A program made the position numbers and the translations under genes. A stretch of 64,000 nt of DNA from Enterobacter huaxiensis (lineage in GTDB: Bacteria > Pseudomonadota > Gammaproteobacteria > Enterobacterales > Enterobacteriaceae): assembly GCF_003594935.2 (NCBI RefSeq), contig NZ_CP043342.1, positions 248,001 through 312,000 on the forward strand, read 5' to 3'. The notes under the pieces were generated by a model that saw nothing but the letters and a program-made list of their open reading frames with translations, was not told where the DNA came from and made no database searches. Every line of letters starts with the position of its first letter. The stretch's first letter is position 1. Shown here piece by piece: positions 1-8,838 of this stretch.

Positions 1-229
1 ACTGGCAGCGACCATCTCTGCGGTGGGCCATCTGCCGGTGGCTGGCCTGGCGCTGATCCTGGGTATTGACCGCTTTATGTCTGAAGCGCGTGCGCTAACC
101 AACCTGGTGGGTAACGGTGTGGCCACCGTCGTGGTCGCGAAATGGGTAAAAGAGCTGGATCACAAAAAGCTCGACGATACGTTAAATAATCGTACCACTG
201 ACAGCAAACCCGCGGATTTATCCTCCTAA
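1..229 (+). CDS. dctA: C4-dicarboxylate:cation symporter DctA, C-terminal end (partial)
   Basis: This is the last ~76 codons of the aerobic C4-dicarboxylate (succinate, fumarate, malate, aspartate) symporter of the inner membrane; the gene enters from the left edge in the frame starting at base 2. The residues [18 protein letters not shown] and the tail ending in DLSS match the end of enterobacterial DctA (DAACS/glutamate symporter family). The segment includes the conserved last transmembrane region with the RALTNLVGN motif, followed by a hydrophilic cytoplasmic tail. The neighbour yhjJ follows in the same direction, as in E. coli. Identity is secure; only the C terminus is visible. Confidence 0.93.
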   Translation, partial: LAATISAVGHLPVAGLALILGIDRFMSEARALTNLVGNGVATVVVAKWVKELDHKKLDDTLNNRTTDSKPADLSS

Positions 230-243
230 ATCTTGCCACAATA

Positions 244-271
244 GCCCGCATTCCCTTGTCGGGATGCGGGC
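244..271 (+). terminator. Hairpin after dctA, probable terminator
   Basis: The arms GCCCGCA (244-250) and TGCGGGC (265-271) form a stem extended by a few inner pairs around a short loop, 15 bases after the dctA stop. There is no clear T-tract behind it, so it may be a weak terminator or an RNA 3'-end stabiliser. Confidence 0.5.
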
Positions 272-455
272 GTCTGCGCATAATAACCGTTCATACCTGT
301 CATACTTCGACAAGATTTTTTTTGGGTATATTTCACTTCCGTCCGTGACGTTTGGCTAAACACGCGGTCTAATCGAGGTGTTTTCATCGTCATCTTTTAG
401 AGTTCTCACGTCGCGAGACACTCTTTTTAACCAGGATTGTTGATCAGGGGTTCAC

Positions 456-1949
456 ATGCAGGGCACAAAAATTCGACTCTTAACCGGCGGTTTGCTGATG
501 ATGGCAGCAGCCAGTTATGTGCAGGCAGATGCGCTCCAGCCAGACCCGGCCTGGCAACAGGGAACGTTGGCGAATGGTTTCCAGTGGCAAGTTTTAGCCA
601 CCCCGCAACGTCCCAGCGACCGTATCGAAATCCGTCTGTCTGTGAATACCGGCTCCCTCACTGAAAGCACCCAGCAGACCGGTTTAAGCCACTTTATTCC
701 TCGACTGGCGCTCACGCAGAGCGGCAGTCTGCAAGCTGTTCAGGTACGTTCACTTTGGCAACAGGCCATCGACCCGAAACGTCCCTTACCGCCGGCGGTG
801 GTCTCTTACGACTACACCATGTTTAACCTGAGCCTGCCGAACAACCGCAACGATCTCCTCAAAGAAGCGCTCACCTACCTCTCAGATGCCACCGGCAAAC
901 TGGCGATTACGCCTGAGACCGTGAATTACGCGCTGAGCAACAGTGACATGGTGGCGACCTGGCCTACGGACACCAAAGAGGGCTGGTGGCGCTATCGCCT
1001 GAAGGGCTCCTCGCTGCTGGGCCACGATCCCGCGGAACCGCTTAAACAGCCCGTTGATGCTGAGCAGGTTAAATCCTTCTACCAGAAGTGGTACACCCCG
1101 GATGCAATGACCCTGATTGTGGTTGGCAACGTCGATAGCCGCGCGGTGATTGAGCAGATCAACAAAGCGTTTGGTGATTTGAAAGGCAAGCGCGAAACGC
1201 CAGCCCCGGTTCCGACGCTTTCCCCTCTGCGCCCGGAACCGGTTAGCATCATGACCGATACCGTGCGTCAGGACCGTCTCTCAATGATGTGGGACACCGC
1301 CTGGCAGCCGATCCGCGAGTCCGCCGCGCTGCTGCGCTACTGGCGTGCAGACCTGGCGCGCGAAGCGCTGTTCTGGCACGTTCAGCAAACGCTGAGTAAA
1401 AACAACGTGAAGAATATCGGTCTGGGCTTTGACTGCCGCGTGCTGTTCCAGCGCGCGCAGTGCGCCATTAACGTTGAATCGCCGGGTGATAAGCTGAATG
1501 CGAACCTGGGCGTGGTGGCAAAAGAGCTGGCAAAAGTGCGTAAAGAGGGCCTCTCTGAAGAGGAGTTCAACGCCCTGGTGGCGCAGAAGTCGCTTGAGCT
1601 GCAGAAGCTCTTTGCGACCTATGCCCGCGCCGACACCGATATCCTGATCAGCCAGCGTATTCGTTCTCTGCAAAACCAGGTGGTCGACATCGCGCCGGAG
1701 CAGTATCAAAAACTGCGCCAGGACTTCCTCAGCGGCCTGACCGTCGAAATGCTGAATCAGGACCTGCGTCAGCAGCTGTCTCAGGATATGGCATTGATTC
1801 TTCTGCAGCCGAAAGGCGAGCCGGAGTATGACATGAAGGAGTTGCAGGCAACCTGGGAAGGGATTATGACGCCGGTAGCGCAAGCCGCGCAGCCTGCGGC
1901 GGCAGATGATTTACATCAGGACGCAACGGATATTCCGCAGGGGCAGTAA
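456..1949 (+). CDS. yhjJ: YhjJ, periplasmic M16 zinc-peptidase homologue lacking the zinc motif
   Basis: This is a 497-residue protein, close to the ~498 residues of E. coli YhjJ. It has a signal peptide (residues 1 to about 24, ending VQA-D), so it is exported to the periplasm. It has the insulinase/pitrilysin (M16) fold: the N-terminal half carries the region where active members have HxxEH, but here residues 79-83 read HFIPR. The catalytic Glu and the second zinc-binding His are therefore absent and a peptidase activity is not expected. A second M16-like domain occupies the C-terminal half. The function of YhjJ is not established. It lies between dctA and kdgK as in E. coli. Confidence 0.9.
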   Translation: MQGTKIRLLTGGLLMMAAASYVQADALQPDPAWQQGTLANGFQWQVLATPQRPSDRIEIRLSVNTGSLTESTQQTGLSHFIPRLALTQSGSLQAVQVRSLWQQAIDPKRPLPPAVVSYDYTMFNLSLPNNRNDLLKEALTYLSDATGKLAITPETVNYALSNSDMVATWPTDTKEGWWRYRLKGSSLLGHDPAEPLKQPVDAEQVKSFYQKWYTPDAMTLIVVGNVDSRAVIEQINKAFGDLKGKRETPAPVPTLSPLRPEPVSIMTDTVRQDRLSMMWDTAWQPIRESAALLRYWRADLAREALFWHVQQTLSKNNVKNIGLGFDCRVLFQRAQCAINVESPGDKLNANLGVVAKELAKVRKEGLSEEEFNALVAQKSLELQKLFATYARADTDILISQRIRSLQNQVVDIAPEQYQKLRQDFLSGLTVEMLNQDLRQQLSQDMALILLQPKGEPEYDMKELQATWEGIMTPVAQAAQPAAADDLHQDATDIPQGQ

Positions 1950-1950
1950 T

Positions 1951-2031
1951 CCCCTCACCCTAACCCTCTCCCCAAAGGGGAGAGGGAACTACAAACACCC
2001 TCGCCCCTTTGGGGAGAGGGCTGGGGTGAGA
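1951..2031. repeat. Paired CCCTCTCCC-type palindromic repeat
   Basis: Two copies of a short intergenic palindrome lie head to head between the convergent yhjJ and kdgK genes. Each has the form CCCTCACCCTAACCCTCTCC next to its complement GGGGAGAGGG. The same family recurs at 14063, 21793, 27021, 42970, 45951, 49430, 57538 and 63288. It is a REP-like, probably transcript-stabilising or terminating element. Confidence 0.85.
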
Positions 2032-2042
2032 GGCAAAGCCCG

Positions 2043-2972
2043 TTAAGCAGGCATTGCCTCTCGCGGAATAATCGCACCGCGATACTGAATTACGGTGCTG
2101 GCCGTCAGGTGGCCGCGCTGCGCCGCCGCTTCCGGCGTTCCACCCGTCAGGCGTACCGCCAGATAACCCGCGCTGAAGGAATCACCGGCCGCCGTGGTAT
2201 CAATCACTTTCTCTTTGGCTAACTTCACCGCCGGGACCTCAACCACCGCGTCGCCCGTAACGGCAACCAGGCACGAATCCGCTCCGCGCTTAATAACGAC
2301 TTCACTCACGCCCGCGGCCTGAGTGCGTGCGATAACCTCCTCTACCGGCTTCTCACCCCACAGCGCATCTTCGTCATCCAGCGTCAGGAACGCGATGTCG
2401 GTGCATTGCAGCATCCGCTGGTAAACCTGCTGGGTCTCTTCACGGCTGGCCCACAGGCGCGGGCGGTAGTTATTATCGAAAATCACCTTGCCGCCGTTGG
2501 CGCGGCATTCGCGCAGCAGGGACAGCAGCTTCTCACGGCTTTCCGGGCTCAGGATCGCCAGGCTGATGCCGCTGAGATAGAGGTAGTCAAAGGTGGCCAG
2601 CTCTTCGCAAATAGCGGCTGCGGCTTCGCTTTCCAGCCAGAATTTGGCGGCGGCTTCGTTACGCCAGTAGTAGAAGGTGCGCTCGCCGGTGCTGTCGGTT
2701 TCAATGTAGTACAGACCCGGCAGACGGTTTTCCATGCGCTGGATAAGGGAGGTGTGAACATTCTCGCTCTGCCAGGACTCCAGCATCTGCTGGCTGAAAC
2801 TGTCTGTTCCAAGCGCGGTAACGTAGTTCACGCTCAGCGCGTCAGGGGCAACCTGACGGGCAATATAAACGGATGTGTTCAATGTATCGCCACCAAAACC
2901 GCGGCTGACTTCCGCGCCTTTCTGGGACAGCTCAATCATGCATTCGCCAATCACGGCAATTTTTTTGGACAT
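2043..2972 (-). CDS. kdgK: 2-dehydro-3-deoxygluconokinase (KDG kinase)
   Basis: KdgK phosphorylates 2-keto-3-deoxygluconate with ATP to KDPG, linking hexuronate and pectin breakdown to the Entner-Doudoroff aldolase step in the cytoplasm. The 309-residue protein is a PfkB-family sugar kinase: an N-terminal IGECMIEL strand, the substrate region GFGGDTLN (residues 25-32), and the PfkB signature DTTAAGDSFSAGY (258-270) with the catalytic Asp264 and its anion-hole GD. Length matches the family. It is monocistronic, convergent to yhjJ and divergent from pdeH. A TGGT/ACCA palindrome lies upstream (3021-3040). Confidence 0.96.
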   Translation of the reverse strand: MSKKIAVIGECMIELSQKGAEVSRGFGGDTLNTSVYIARQVAPDALSVNYVTALGTDSFSQQMLESWQSENVHTSLIQRMENRLPGLYYIETDSTGERTFYYWRNEAAAKFWLESEAAAAICEELATFDYLYLSGISLAILSPESREKLLSLLRECRANGGKVIFDNNYRPRLWASREETQQVYQRMLQCTDIAFLTLDDEDALWGEKPVEEVIARTQAAGVSEVVIKRGADSCLVAVTGDAVVEVPAVKLAKEKVIDTTAAGDSFSAGYLAVRLTGGTPEAAAQRGHLTASTVIQYRGAIIPREAMPA

Positions 2973-3020
2973 AGTCGTGAACCTGAACAGAGTAAATAAA
3001 AAGTAGTGTGCGCTGTGTGG

Positions 3021-3040
3021 ATTATGTGGTCAACCATATT
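3021..3040 (-). promoter_or_regulatory. Putative GntR-type (UxuR/ExuR-like) operator upstream of kdgK
   Basis: A near-palindrome ATGTGGT-CA-ACCATAT lies about 50 bases before the kdgK start. The core TGGT-N2-ACCA resembles UxuR/ExuR sites, whose consensus centres on TGGTATACCA. Assignment to hexuronate control is inference from the core and from the gene it precedes. Confidence 0.45.
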
Positions 3041-3128
3041 AAAACGACGTTCCAATATTTTTTTTGAGCCAGCGCGTGTTCCGGCAAATTTCTGTCATCT
3101 TAATTTCATTTTCGCGGCCAATTGAACA

Positions 3129-3155
3129 TAAAGTTCTCAATTAGCGCGCCGATAA
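3129..3155 (+). promoter_or_regulatory. Sigma-28 (FliA) promoter of pdeH
   Basis: TAAAGTTC (3129-3136), an 11-base spacer and GCCGATAA (3148-3155) match the flagellar class 3 consensus TAAAGTTT-N11-GCCGATAA with one mismatch. It lies about 48 bases before the pdeH start and agrees with the known FliA control of E. coli yhjH. Confidence 0.9.
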
Positions 3156-3203
3156 CCCAGTGACGAGTCCAGAAAGGTCATCCCATAAAACAGGACATCT
3201 GAA

Positions 3204-3977
3204 ATGAAGTCAGAGCAGGTTATCCAGCGGCTGAGCACCACGCCTGAAGCAAGTATTGAGAACTTGCAGGAGCATCGCTACTGGCTGCAGTGTGAGCGCG
3301 CGTATACCTATCAACCTATCTATCGCACCGATGGCCGGCTGATGGCGATTGAGATTTTAACGGTCGTGACACACCCTTCGAACCCCTCCCAGCGTATTGC
3401 GCCCGACCGCTATTTTGCTGAAGTGGCGGTTCGTCATCGTATCGATGTGCTTGAAGAGCAGCTGCAGATGCTGGCTACAAAGCAGGCCTTCTTTGAGCAG
3501 CACGGTATTCTGGCGTCGGTAAACGTGGATGGCCCGACTCTGCTGGCATTGCGCCAGAACGCGAGACTCCAGGCGCTGATTGCCTCCCTGCCGTGGATGC
3601 GCTTCGAGCTGGTGGAGCATGTCCGCCTGCCGCAGGACTCGTCTTTTGCCTCGATGTGTGAATTTGGCCCGCTGTGGCTCGACGACTTCGGCACCGGCAT
3701 GGCGAACTTCTCCGCGCTGAGTGAAGTCCGTTATGATTACATCAAGGTGGCGCGCGACCTGTTTATCATGCTGCGCCAGACCCCGGAAGGACGGAACCTG
3801 TTTACGCTGCTGCTGCAGCTGATGAACCGCTACTGCCAGGGCGTGATTGTCGAAGGCGTTGAAACCCTGGAGGAGTGGCGTGATGTGCAAAACTCACCTG
3901 CCGCCGCCGCGCAGGGCTATTTCCTCTCCCGCCCGGTGCCAATGGAAACCCTCGAAACCGTGATAACAACCCTCTAA
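3204..3977 (+). CDS. pdeH: Cyclic di-GMP phosphodiesterase PdeH (EAL domain)
   Basis: PdeH hydrolyses c-di-GMP to pGpG and so keeps flagella unbraked by YcgR and curli/biofilm genes off. The 257-residue protein is a stand-alone EAL domain. The signature Glu appears in EIL (residues 50-52) rather than EAL, as E. coli YhjH uses ELL. The other metal and substrate residues are present: N107 in NVDG, E135 in ELVEH, the DD pair 160-161 in LDDFG, K181, and E217/E220 in EGVE. It should therefore be active. The start at 3204 fits a methionine aligned with E. coli. A FliA-type promoter at 3129-3155 ties it to the motility regulon. Confidence 0.96.
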   Translation: MKSEQVIQRLSTTPEASIENLQEHRYWLQCERAYTYQPIYRTDGRLMAIEILTVVTHPSNPSQRIAPDRYFAEVAVRHRIDVLEEQLQMLATKQAFFEQHGILASVNVDGPTLLALRQNARLQALIASLPWMRFELVEHVRLPQDSSFASMCEFGPLWLDDFGTGMANFSALSEVRYDYIKVARDLFIMLRQTPEGRNLFTLLLQLMNRYCQGVIVEGVETLEEWRDVQNSPAAAAQGYFLSRPVPMETLETVITTL

Positions 3978-4043
3978 TCCGCCCGCTTCCCTTTGTCTGG
4001 ACTATAGTTTTATAGGCAAGGTCATCAGGAAAGGGGACAAAAA

Positions 4044-6086
4044 ATGACAAAAACAACCAGGGTGATCTCCTGGACAGCAGGGATTTTCTTGTTGTTGATC
4101 GTGGTCGCTATCATCATTATCGCTACGTTCGACTGGAACCGTCTTAAGCCGACCATCAACCAGAAAGTCTCAACGGAGCTTAACCGACCCTTCGCGATCC
4201 GCGGCGATTTGGGCGTGGTGTGGGAGCGACAGAAAGAGGAGACCGGCTGGCGAAGCTGGATCCCCTGGCCGCACGTCCACGCCGATGACATTATTCTCGG
4301 CAACCCGCCGGACATTCCTGAAGTGACCATGGTTCACCTGCCGCGCGTGGAAGCCACGCTTGCACCGCTCGCGCTGCTGACCAAAACGGTCTATCTGCCG
4401 TGGATCAAACTCCAGCAGCCGGATGCGCGACTTATCCGCCTCTCTGAAAAAAATAATAACTGGACGTTTAACCTTGCCAGCGATGGCGAAAAAGATCCTA
4501 ACGCGCAGCCCTCATCGTGGTCGTTCCGCCTCGACAATATCCTGTTCGATCGCGGGCGGATCGCGATTGACGACAAGGTGAGCAAGGCCGACGTGGAGAT
4601 CCTGGTCGATCCGCTCGGCAAACCGCTGCCGTTTAGCGAAGTGACCGGCAGCCAGGCTAAGGGCGATAAGGCCAGCGTAGGCGATTACGTTTTCGGCCTG
4701 ACGGCAAAAGGGCGCTACAACGGCCAGCCGCTGACCGGTAAGGGTAAAATTGGCGGCATGCTGGCGCTCAGAAGCGAAGGCACGCCGTTCCCGGTGCAGG
4801 CGGACTTCCGCTCTGGCAACACCCGCGTGGCGTTCGTGGGGACGGTTAATGACCCTATGAACATGGGCGGCGTCGATCTCCAGCTGAAGTTTGCAGGCGA
4901 CTCGCTGGGCGAACTCTATGAGCTGACCGGCGTCCTGCTGCCTGATACGCCGCCGTTTGAAACGGACGGTCATCTGGTCGCGAAAATCAATACGGAAAAA
5001 TCGTCGGTCTTTGATTACCGCGAGTTTAATGGCCGCATCGGCGACAGCGATATCCACGGTTCACTGACCTACACCACCGGAAAGCCGCGCCCAAAACTGG
5101 AAGGCGACGTGGAGTCTCGTCAGCTGAGGCTGGCCGACCTTGGCCCGCTGATCGGCGTGGACTCCGGAAAAGGGACGAAGTCCAAAGAGGTGAAAAAGGA
5201 CGTTCAGCCTGCGGGTAAAGTTCTGCCGTATGACCGATTTGAAACCGACAAGTGGGACGTGATGGATGCGGACGTACGCTTTAAGGGGCGGAAGATTGAG
5301 CATGGCAGCACGCTGCCCATCAGCGACCTCTCAACGCACATCATTCTCAAAAATGCTGACCTGCGCCTGCAGCCGCTGAAGTTTGGCATGGCGGGCGGGA
5401 CGATCTCTTCGAATATTCATCTGGAAGGCGATAAAAAGCCGATGCAGGGGCGAGCGGAGATCCAGGCGCGCAGGTTAAAGCTAAAAGAGCTGATGCCCAA
5501 TGTTGAACTGATGCAGAAAACGCTGGGTGAGATGAACGGTGATGCCGACATTCGCGGAACGGGTAACTCCGTAGCGGCGCTGCTGGGCAGCGGCAACGGT
5601 AACCTGAAGCTGTTGATGAACGACGGGCTGATCAGCCGTAACCTGATGGAAATCCTGGGTCTTAACGTGGGTAACTTTATCATCGGGCAGATCTTTGGTG
5701 ATGATGAAGTTCGGGTGAACTGTGCGGCGGCAAACGTGGATCTGGTGAACGGCGTAGCGCGTCCGCAGATTTTCGCCTTTGATACGGAAAACTCGGTCAT
5801 TAACGTGACCGGCACGGCCAGCATGGCCTCCGAACAGCTTGATTTGACCATCGATCCGGAGAGCAAGGGGATTCGAATCATCACCCTGCGCTCACCGCTC
5901 TACGTGCGCGGCACCTTCAAAAATCCGCAGGCGGGCGTGAAGGCCGGACCGTTGATTGCGCGCGGTGCAGTCGCCGCCGCCCTGGCCACGCTGGTGACGC
6001 CAGCCGCAGCGCTGCTGGCGCTGATCTCGCCGTCAGAAGGGGATGCTAATCAGTGCCGGAACATTCTGGCGCAGATGAAGAAGTAA
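4044..6086 (+). CDS. yhjG: YhjG, AsmA-family envelope protein
   Basis: This 680-residue protein (E. coli YhjG is ~686) has one N-terminal membrane anchor (about residues 9-27, very rich in I/V/L) and a large periplasmic part with the AsmA fold. The C-terminal AsmA domain carries the family pattern GxGNGNLKLLMNDGLISRNLMEILGL around residue 515-540. AsmA-like proteins (AsmA, YhdP, TamB, YdbH, YicH, YhjG) are thought to bridge inner and outer membranes for phospholipid transport. For YhjG itself the role is poorly defined. It stands alone between pdeH and a palindromic repeat. Confidence 0.9.
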   Translation: MTKTTRVISWTAGIFLLLIVVAIIIIATFDWNRLKPTINQKVSTELNRPFAIRGDLGVVWERQKEETGWRSWIPWPHVHADDIILGNPPDIPEVTMVHLPRVEATLAPLALLTKTVYLPWIKLQQPDARLIRLSEKNNNWTFNLASDGEKDPNAQPSSWSFRLDNILFDRGRIAIDDKVSKADVEILVDPLGKPLPFSEVTGSQAKGDKASVGDYVFGLTAKGRYNGQPLTGKGKIGGMLALRSEGTPFPVQADFRSGNTRVAFVGTVNDPMNMGGVDLQLKFAGDSLGELYELTGVLLPDTPPFETDGHLVAKINTEKSSVFDYREFNGRIGDSDIHGSLTYTTGKPRPKLEGDVESRQLRLADLGPLIGVDSGKGTKSKEVKKDVQPAGKVLPYDRFETDKWDVMDADVRFKGRKIEHGSTLPISDLSTHIILKNADLRLQPLKFGMAGGTISSNIHLEGDKKPMQGRAEIQARRLKLKELMPNVELMQKTLGEMNGDADIRGTGNSVAALLGSGNGNLKLLMNDGLISRNLMEILGLNVGNFIIGQIFGDDEVRVNCAAANVDLVNGVARPQIFAFDTENSVINVTGTASMASEQLDLTIDPESKGIRIITLRSPLYVRGTFKNPQAGVKAGPLIARGAVAAALATLVTPAAALLALISPSEGDANQCRNILAQMKK

Positions 6087-6101
6087 GGTGCGGTCTGTTT
6101 T

Positions 6102-6172
6102 GCCGGGTGGCGGCTACGCCTTACCCGGCCTACGAGTCAAATGTAGGCCGGGTAAGCGCAGCGCCACCCGGC
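6102..6172. repeat. GCCGGGTGGCGGCTACGCC-type REP pair (BIME-like)
   Basis: Two inverted copies of the element GCCGGGTGGCGG...TTACCCGGCCTAC are separated by a few bases and lie between the convergent yhjG and yhjE. Further single copies are at 18796, 21749 and 46014. This is the classical enterobacterial REP family. Confidence 0.88.
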
Positions 6173-6178
6173 ATTAGC

Positions 6179-7501
6179 TTACAAAGCCTGATGCTTCGTT
6201 TCGTGCGTCAGCAGCAGCGCAATCAGCGTCAGCGCCGCCATGGACGCAAGATAAACCCCCACATAGAACAGACCGTAGTTTGCCTGCAGCCAGGTGGCGA
6301 TATACGGCGCAACGGAGGCGCCCAGGATGGACGAGACGTTATAGGAGAACGAGGCACCGGTATAACGCACTTCGGTCGGGAACAGCTCCGGCAGCAGCGC
6401 GCCCATCGGGCCGAACGTTAACCCCATCAGGCTCAGGCCAATCAGCAGATAGGCCATCACCAGCGCAGGGCTACCTGAACCCAGCAGCGGCGGGAAGACG
6501 AACAGCGCGAACAGAATAATCAGCGAAGTGATGACGATCATGCTGGCGCGGCGGCCAAACTTATCCGCCAGCAGGCCCGCAATCGGCACCATCACGCCAA
6601 ATCCGATCACCGCCATCATCAGCATCCACAGCACTTCGTTACGCGGCAGGCCCAGCCCAACCGGCGCAGCGGCCGTACTGAACGTCATGGAGTAGACGGT
6701 CATGATGTAGAACAGCGTGTAGGTCGCCAGCATGATGAACGTGCCCAGCACGGTCACGCGGACGTGTTTGGTCAGCAGCGTGCCCAGCGGTACTTTAACC
6801 TGCTTTTTCGCGGCGGCGACTTTGGCGAAGACCGGCGTCTCGTGCAGCGACACGCGCACATACAGGCCGATCAGCACCAGCACGGCCGAGAAGATGAACG
6901 GAATACGCCAGCCCCAGCTCATGAACTGTTCATCCGTCAGCAGCCAGGAGAGCAGCAGGAAAGTACCGTTGGCAAAGAAGAAGCCAATCGGCGCGCCCAG
7001 CTGCGGGAATGAGCCGTACAGCGCGCGCTTGCGCGGCGGGGCGTTCTCGGTCGCCAGCAGCGCCGCGCCGCCCCATTCACCGCCCAGACCCAGGCCCTGG
7101 CCAAAGCGCGCGAGCGCCAGCAGCACCGGCGCCAGAATGCCGATGGTCTCATAGGTTGGCAGCAGGCCGATCGCCACGGTGGAAATCCCCATGGTCAGAA
7201 GAGACGCCACCAGCGTCACCTTACGGCCCACGCGGTCGCCAAAGTGACCAAAAACGGCTGAGCCAATCGGGCGCGCAACGAACGCGATTGCGAAGGTGGC
7301 CAGAGACTGTAGCGTCGCCGCCGTCGGGTCACCCTGCGGGAAGAAAATATGCGGGAAGATAATCACCGCAGCGGTGGCATAAATATAAAAGTCGAAGAAC
7401 TCAATGGCGGTGCCAATCAGCGATGCGACGACAACTTTATTGCGCGAGTTTACCGGAACGTGTTCCGCCTCGGAGTCGAGTGTGGTGGCTGTTGCTTGCA
7501 T
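6179..7501 (-). CDS. yhjE: MFS transporter YhjE (metabolite:H+ symporter family)
   Basis: This is a 440-residue inner-membrane protein with about 12 hydrophobic segments. The loop 2-3 motif GHFGDRVGRK (near residue 85) and the second-half counterpart ADKFGRR are the major facilitator signatures, and the segment GLGLGGEWGGAALLATENAP is typical of the metabolite:H+ symporter subfamily (ShiA, ProP, KgtP). The substrate of YhjE is not known. The stop codon lies directly beside the upstream REP pair. Gene order is as in E. coli. Confidence 0.92.
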   Translation of the reverse strand: MQATATTLDSEAEHVPVNSRNKVVVASLIGTAIEFFDFYIYATAAVIIFPHIFFPQGDPTAATLQSLATFAIAFVARPIGSAVFGHFGDRVGRKVTLVASLLTMGISTVAIGLLPTYETIGILAPVLLALARFGQGLGLGGEWGGAALLATENAPPRKRALYGSFPQLGAPIGFFFANGTFLLLSWLLTDEQFMSWGWRIPFIFSAVLVLIGLYVRVSLHETPVFAKVAAAKKQVKVPLGTLLTKHVRVTVLGTFIMLATYTLFYIMTVYSMTFSTAAAPVGLGLPRNEVLWMLMMAVIGFGVMVPIAGLLADKFGRRASMIVITSLIILFALFVFPPLLGSGSPALVMAYLLIGLSLMGLTFGPMGALLPELFPTEVRYTGASFSYNVSSILGASVAPYIATWLQANYGLFYVGVYLASMAALTLIALLLTHETKHQAL

Positions 7502-7733
7502 AATATTTTCTTATTTTTTGACGAACGAACGGCCATATTAGACATAGCAAAAGCGACATTTCAATCTGTAACAAACTTGCGCCCTGGCGATAAAAGCAAC
7601 AAAAAGCGGATAATTTTCAGGCCAGCAAAATCTCTTCTATGAAATGCTTCACACTTTTTAAATATCAGAGAATAAAACTGGTTTTTGGTTAAATAAAAGT
7701 TACGGGCTGGATTTATATGCTGAAATGATGAAT

Positions 7734-7753
7734 CGGGCTGAAATTTCAGCCCG
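7734..7753 (-). terminator. Perfect palindrome after yhjD, probable terminator
   Basis: CGGGCTGAAA/TTTCAGCCCG is a perfect 20-base inverted repeat that starts 9 bases past the yhjD stop. Only a mixed AT-rich stretch follows, so termination efficiency is uncertain. Confidence 0.5.
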
Positions 7754-7762
7754 AGAAGGGGG

Positions 7763-8788
7763 TTAGCGGTGCGTTTTCCCCGGCATACGCGGGTCATCTT
7801 TATACTCGGCGGTGGCGATCCACGCGGCGCAGAACAGCGTTAGACGGGCGAAGAAGTAGAAGAACGCCATCAGCCCCAGCACGGAACCAAACGCCGCGCC
7901 GGAAGGAGATTTAATCAACGATGGCAGGGTATACGTCATCACGATTTTAATCACCTCAAAGCCAATCGCCGCAATCAGCGTGCCGCGGATCAGCGCCTTC
8001 TTGCGCGGACGGTGGCGGGGCAGGCGCCAGAAGATCCAGAAGAACAGCAGGTAGTTAGCGAAGATGGAGATCGCCAGCCCGATGCCGCGCCAGGCCGGCT
8101 TCAGCCAGTCGATGTAGTCGAGATACAGCGCGGAGATAATCATCTGCTGCGCGGAGCCGGCGACAGAGGTAATGGAGAGCGTCACGATCAGCGCGACGAG
8201 CAGGCCAATCAGCGAAATAAAATCGCGGAAATACTTAACCCAGATTTTCTCCTGATCCTGCGGCTTGCGCTCCCAGACGTCGCGCGACTGGGCGCGGATC
8301 GCTTCGCGCAGGTTGCCCATCCAGTTAACCCCGGAGTAAAGCGCAATCAGCAAACCCACGATCCCAACGGTGGTACGCTGCTGCACCGCGGTATTGATGG
8401 TGCTTTTGAGGGTGGTAGCGAGCGTCGGGTCGCTGACGTTGGTCAGGATTTTATTGAAGATGTCCTGCAGCAGCGTCGGGTGCGAGGCGAGCACGAAGCC
8501 GGCCGCCGCAAATGACACCATCAGGATGGGGATCATCGACAAGAATGAGAAGTAGGTAATGGCCGCGCCAAACTGATTGCCCATGCGGTCATTAAAGCGC
8601 TCGGCGGCGCGTATCACGTGCGCAATCATCGGCAGCTGCTGAATTTTTTCTGTCATGCTGGTGACCGTACCCAGCGCTTTGCTGGCGGTCCCCGGCGCTT
8701 TCGGCTCTTCAGGCTCGGTCTCCATCTTTTTGATGGGTTCATAGTCCAAATTTTGGGTTGGTCGTTGCGGGTTATTTTCCGGCGTCAC
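7763..8788 (-). CDS. yhjD: YhjD, YihY/BrkB-family inner-membrane protein
   Basis: This is a member of the YihY/BrkB (formerly 'ribonuclease BN-like') family with about six transmembrane helices; E. coli YhjD variants can suppress the lethality of lipid A precursor (lipid IVA) accumulation, so it is suspected to move lipid or LPS intermediates. The open frame extends 29 codons further upstream, into the end of the neighbouring LysR gene. The GTG at 8788 gives a protein of 341 residues starting (M)TPENNPQRP, which aligns with E. coli MTQENEIKRP, and has an AAGGA 8 bases upstream. An ATG two codons earlier (8794) is the alternative. Confidence 0.9.
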   Translation of the reverse strand: MTPENNPQRPTQNLDYEPIKKMETEPEEPKAPGTASKALGTVTSMTEKIQQLPMIAHVIRAAERFNDRMGNQFGAAITYFSFLSMIPILMVSFAAAGFVLASHPTLLQDIFNKILTNVSDPTLATTLKSTINTAVQQRTTVGIVGLLIALYSGVNWMGNLREAIRAQSRDVWERKPQDQEKIWVKYFRDFISLIGLLVALIVTLSITSVAGSAQQMIISALYLDYIDWLKPAWRGIGLAISIFANYLLFFWIFWRLPRHRPRKKALIRGTLIAAIGFEVIKIVMTYTLPSLIKSPSGAAFGSVLGLMAFFYFFARLTLFCAAWIATAEYKDDPRMPGKTHR

Positions 8789-8838
8789 GCGCATTTTCCT
8801 TTTCGTTGAGCTGGATGTTATTGAATTATAGCCTGCGA

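Noticed and set aside
1951..2031. CRISPR-like array from repeated CCCTCTCCC motifs
   Set aside because: Only paired palindromes, no regular repeat-spacer units and no cas genes in the window.
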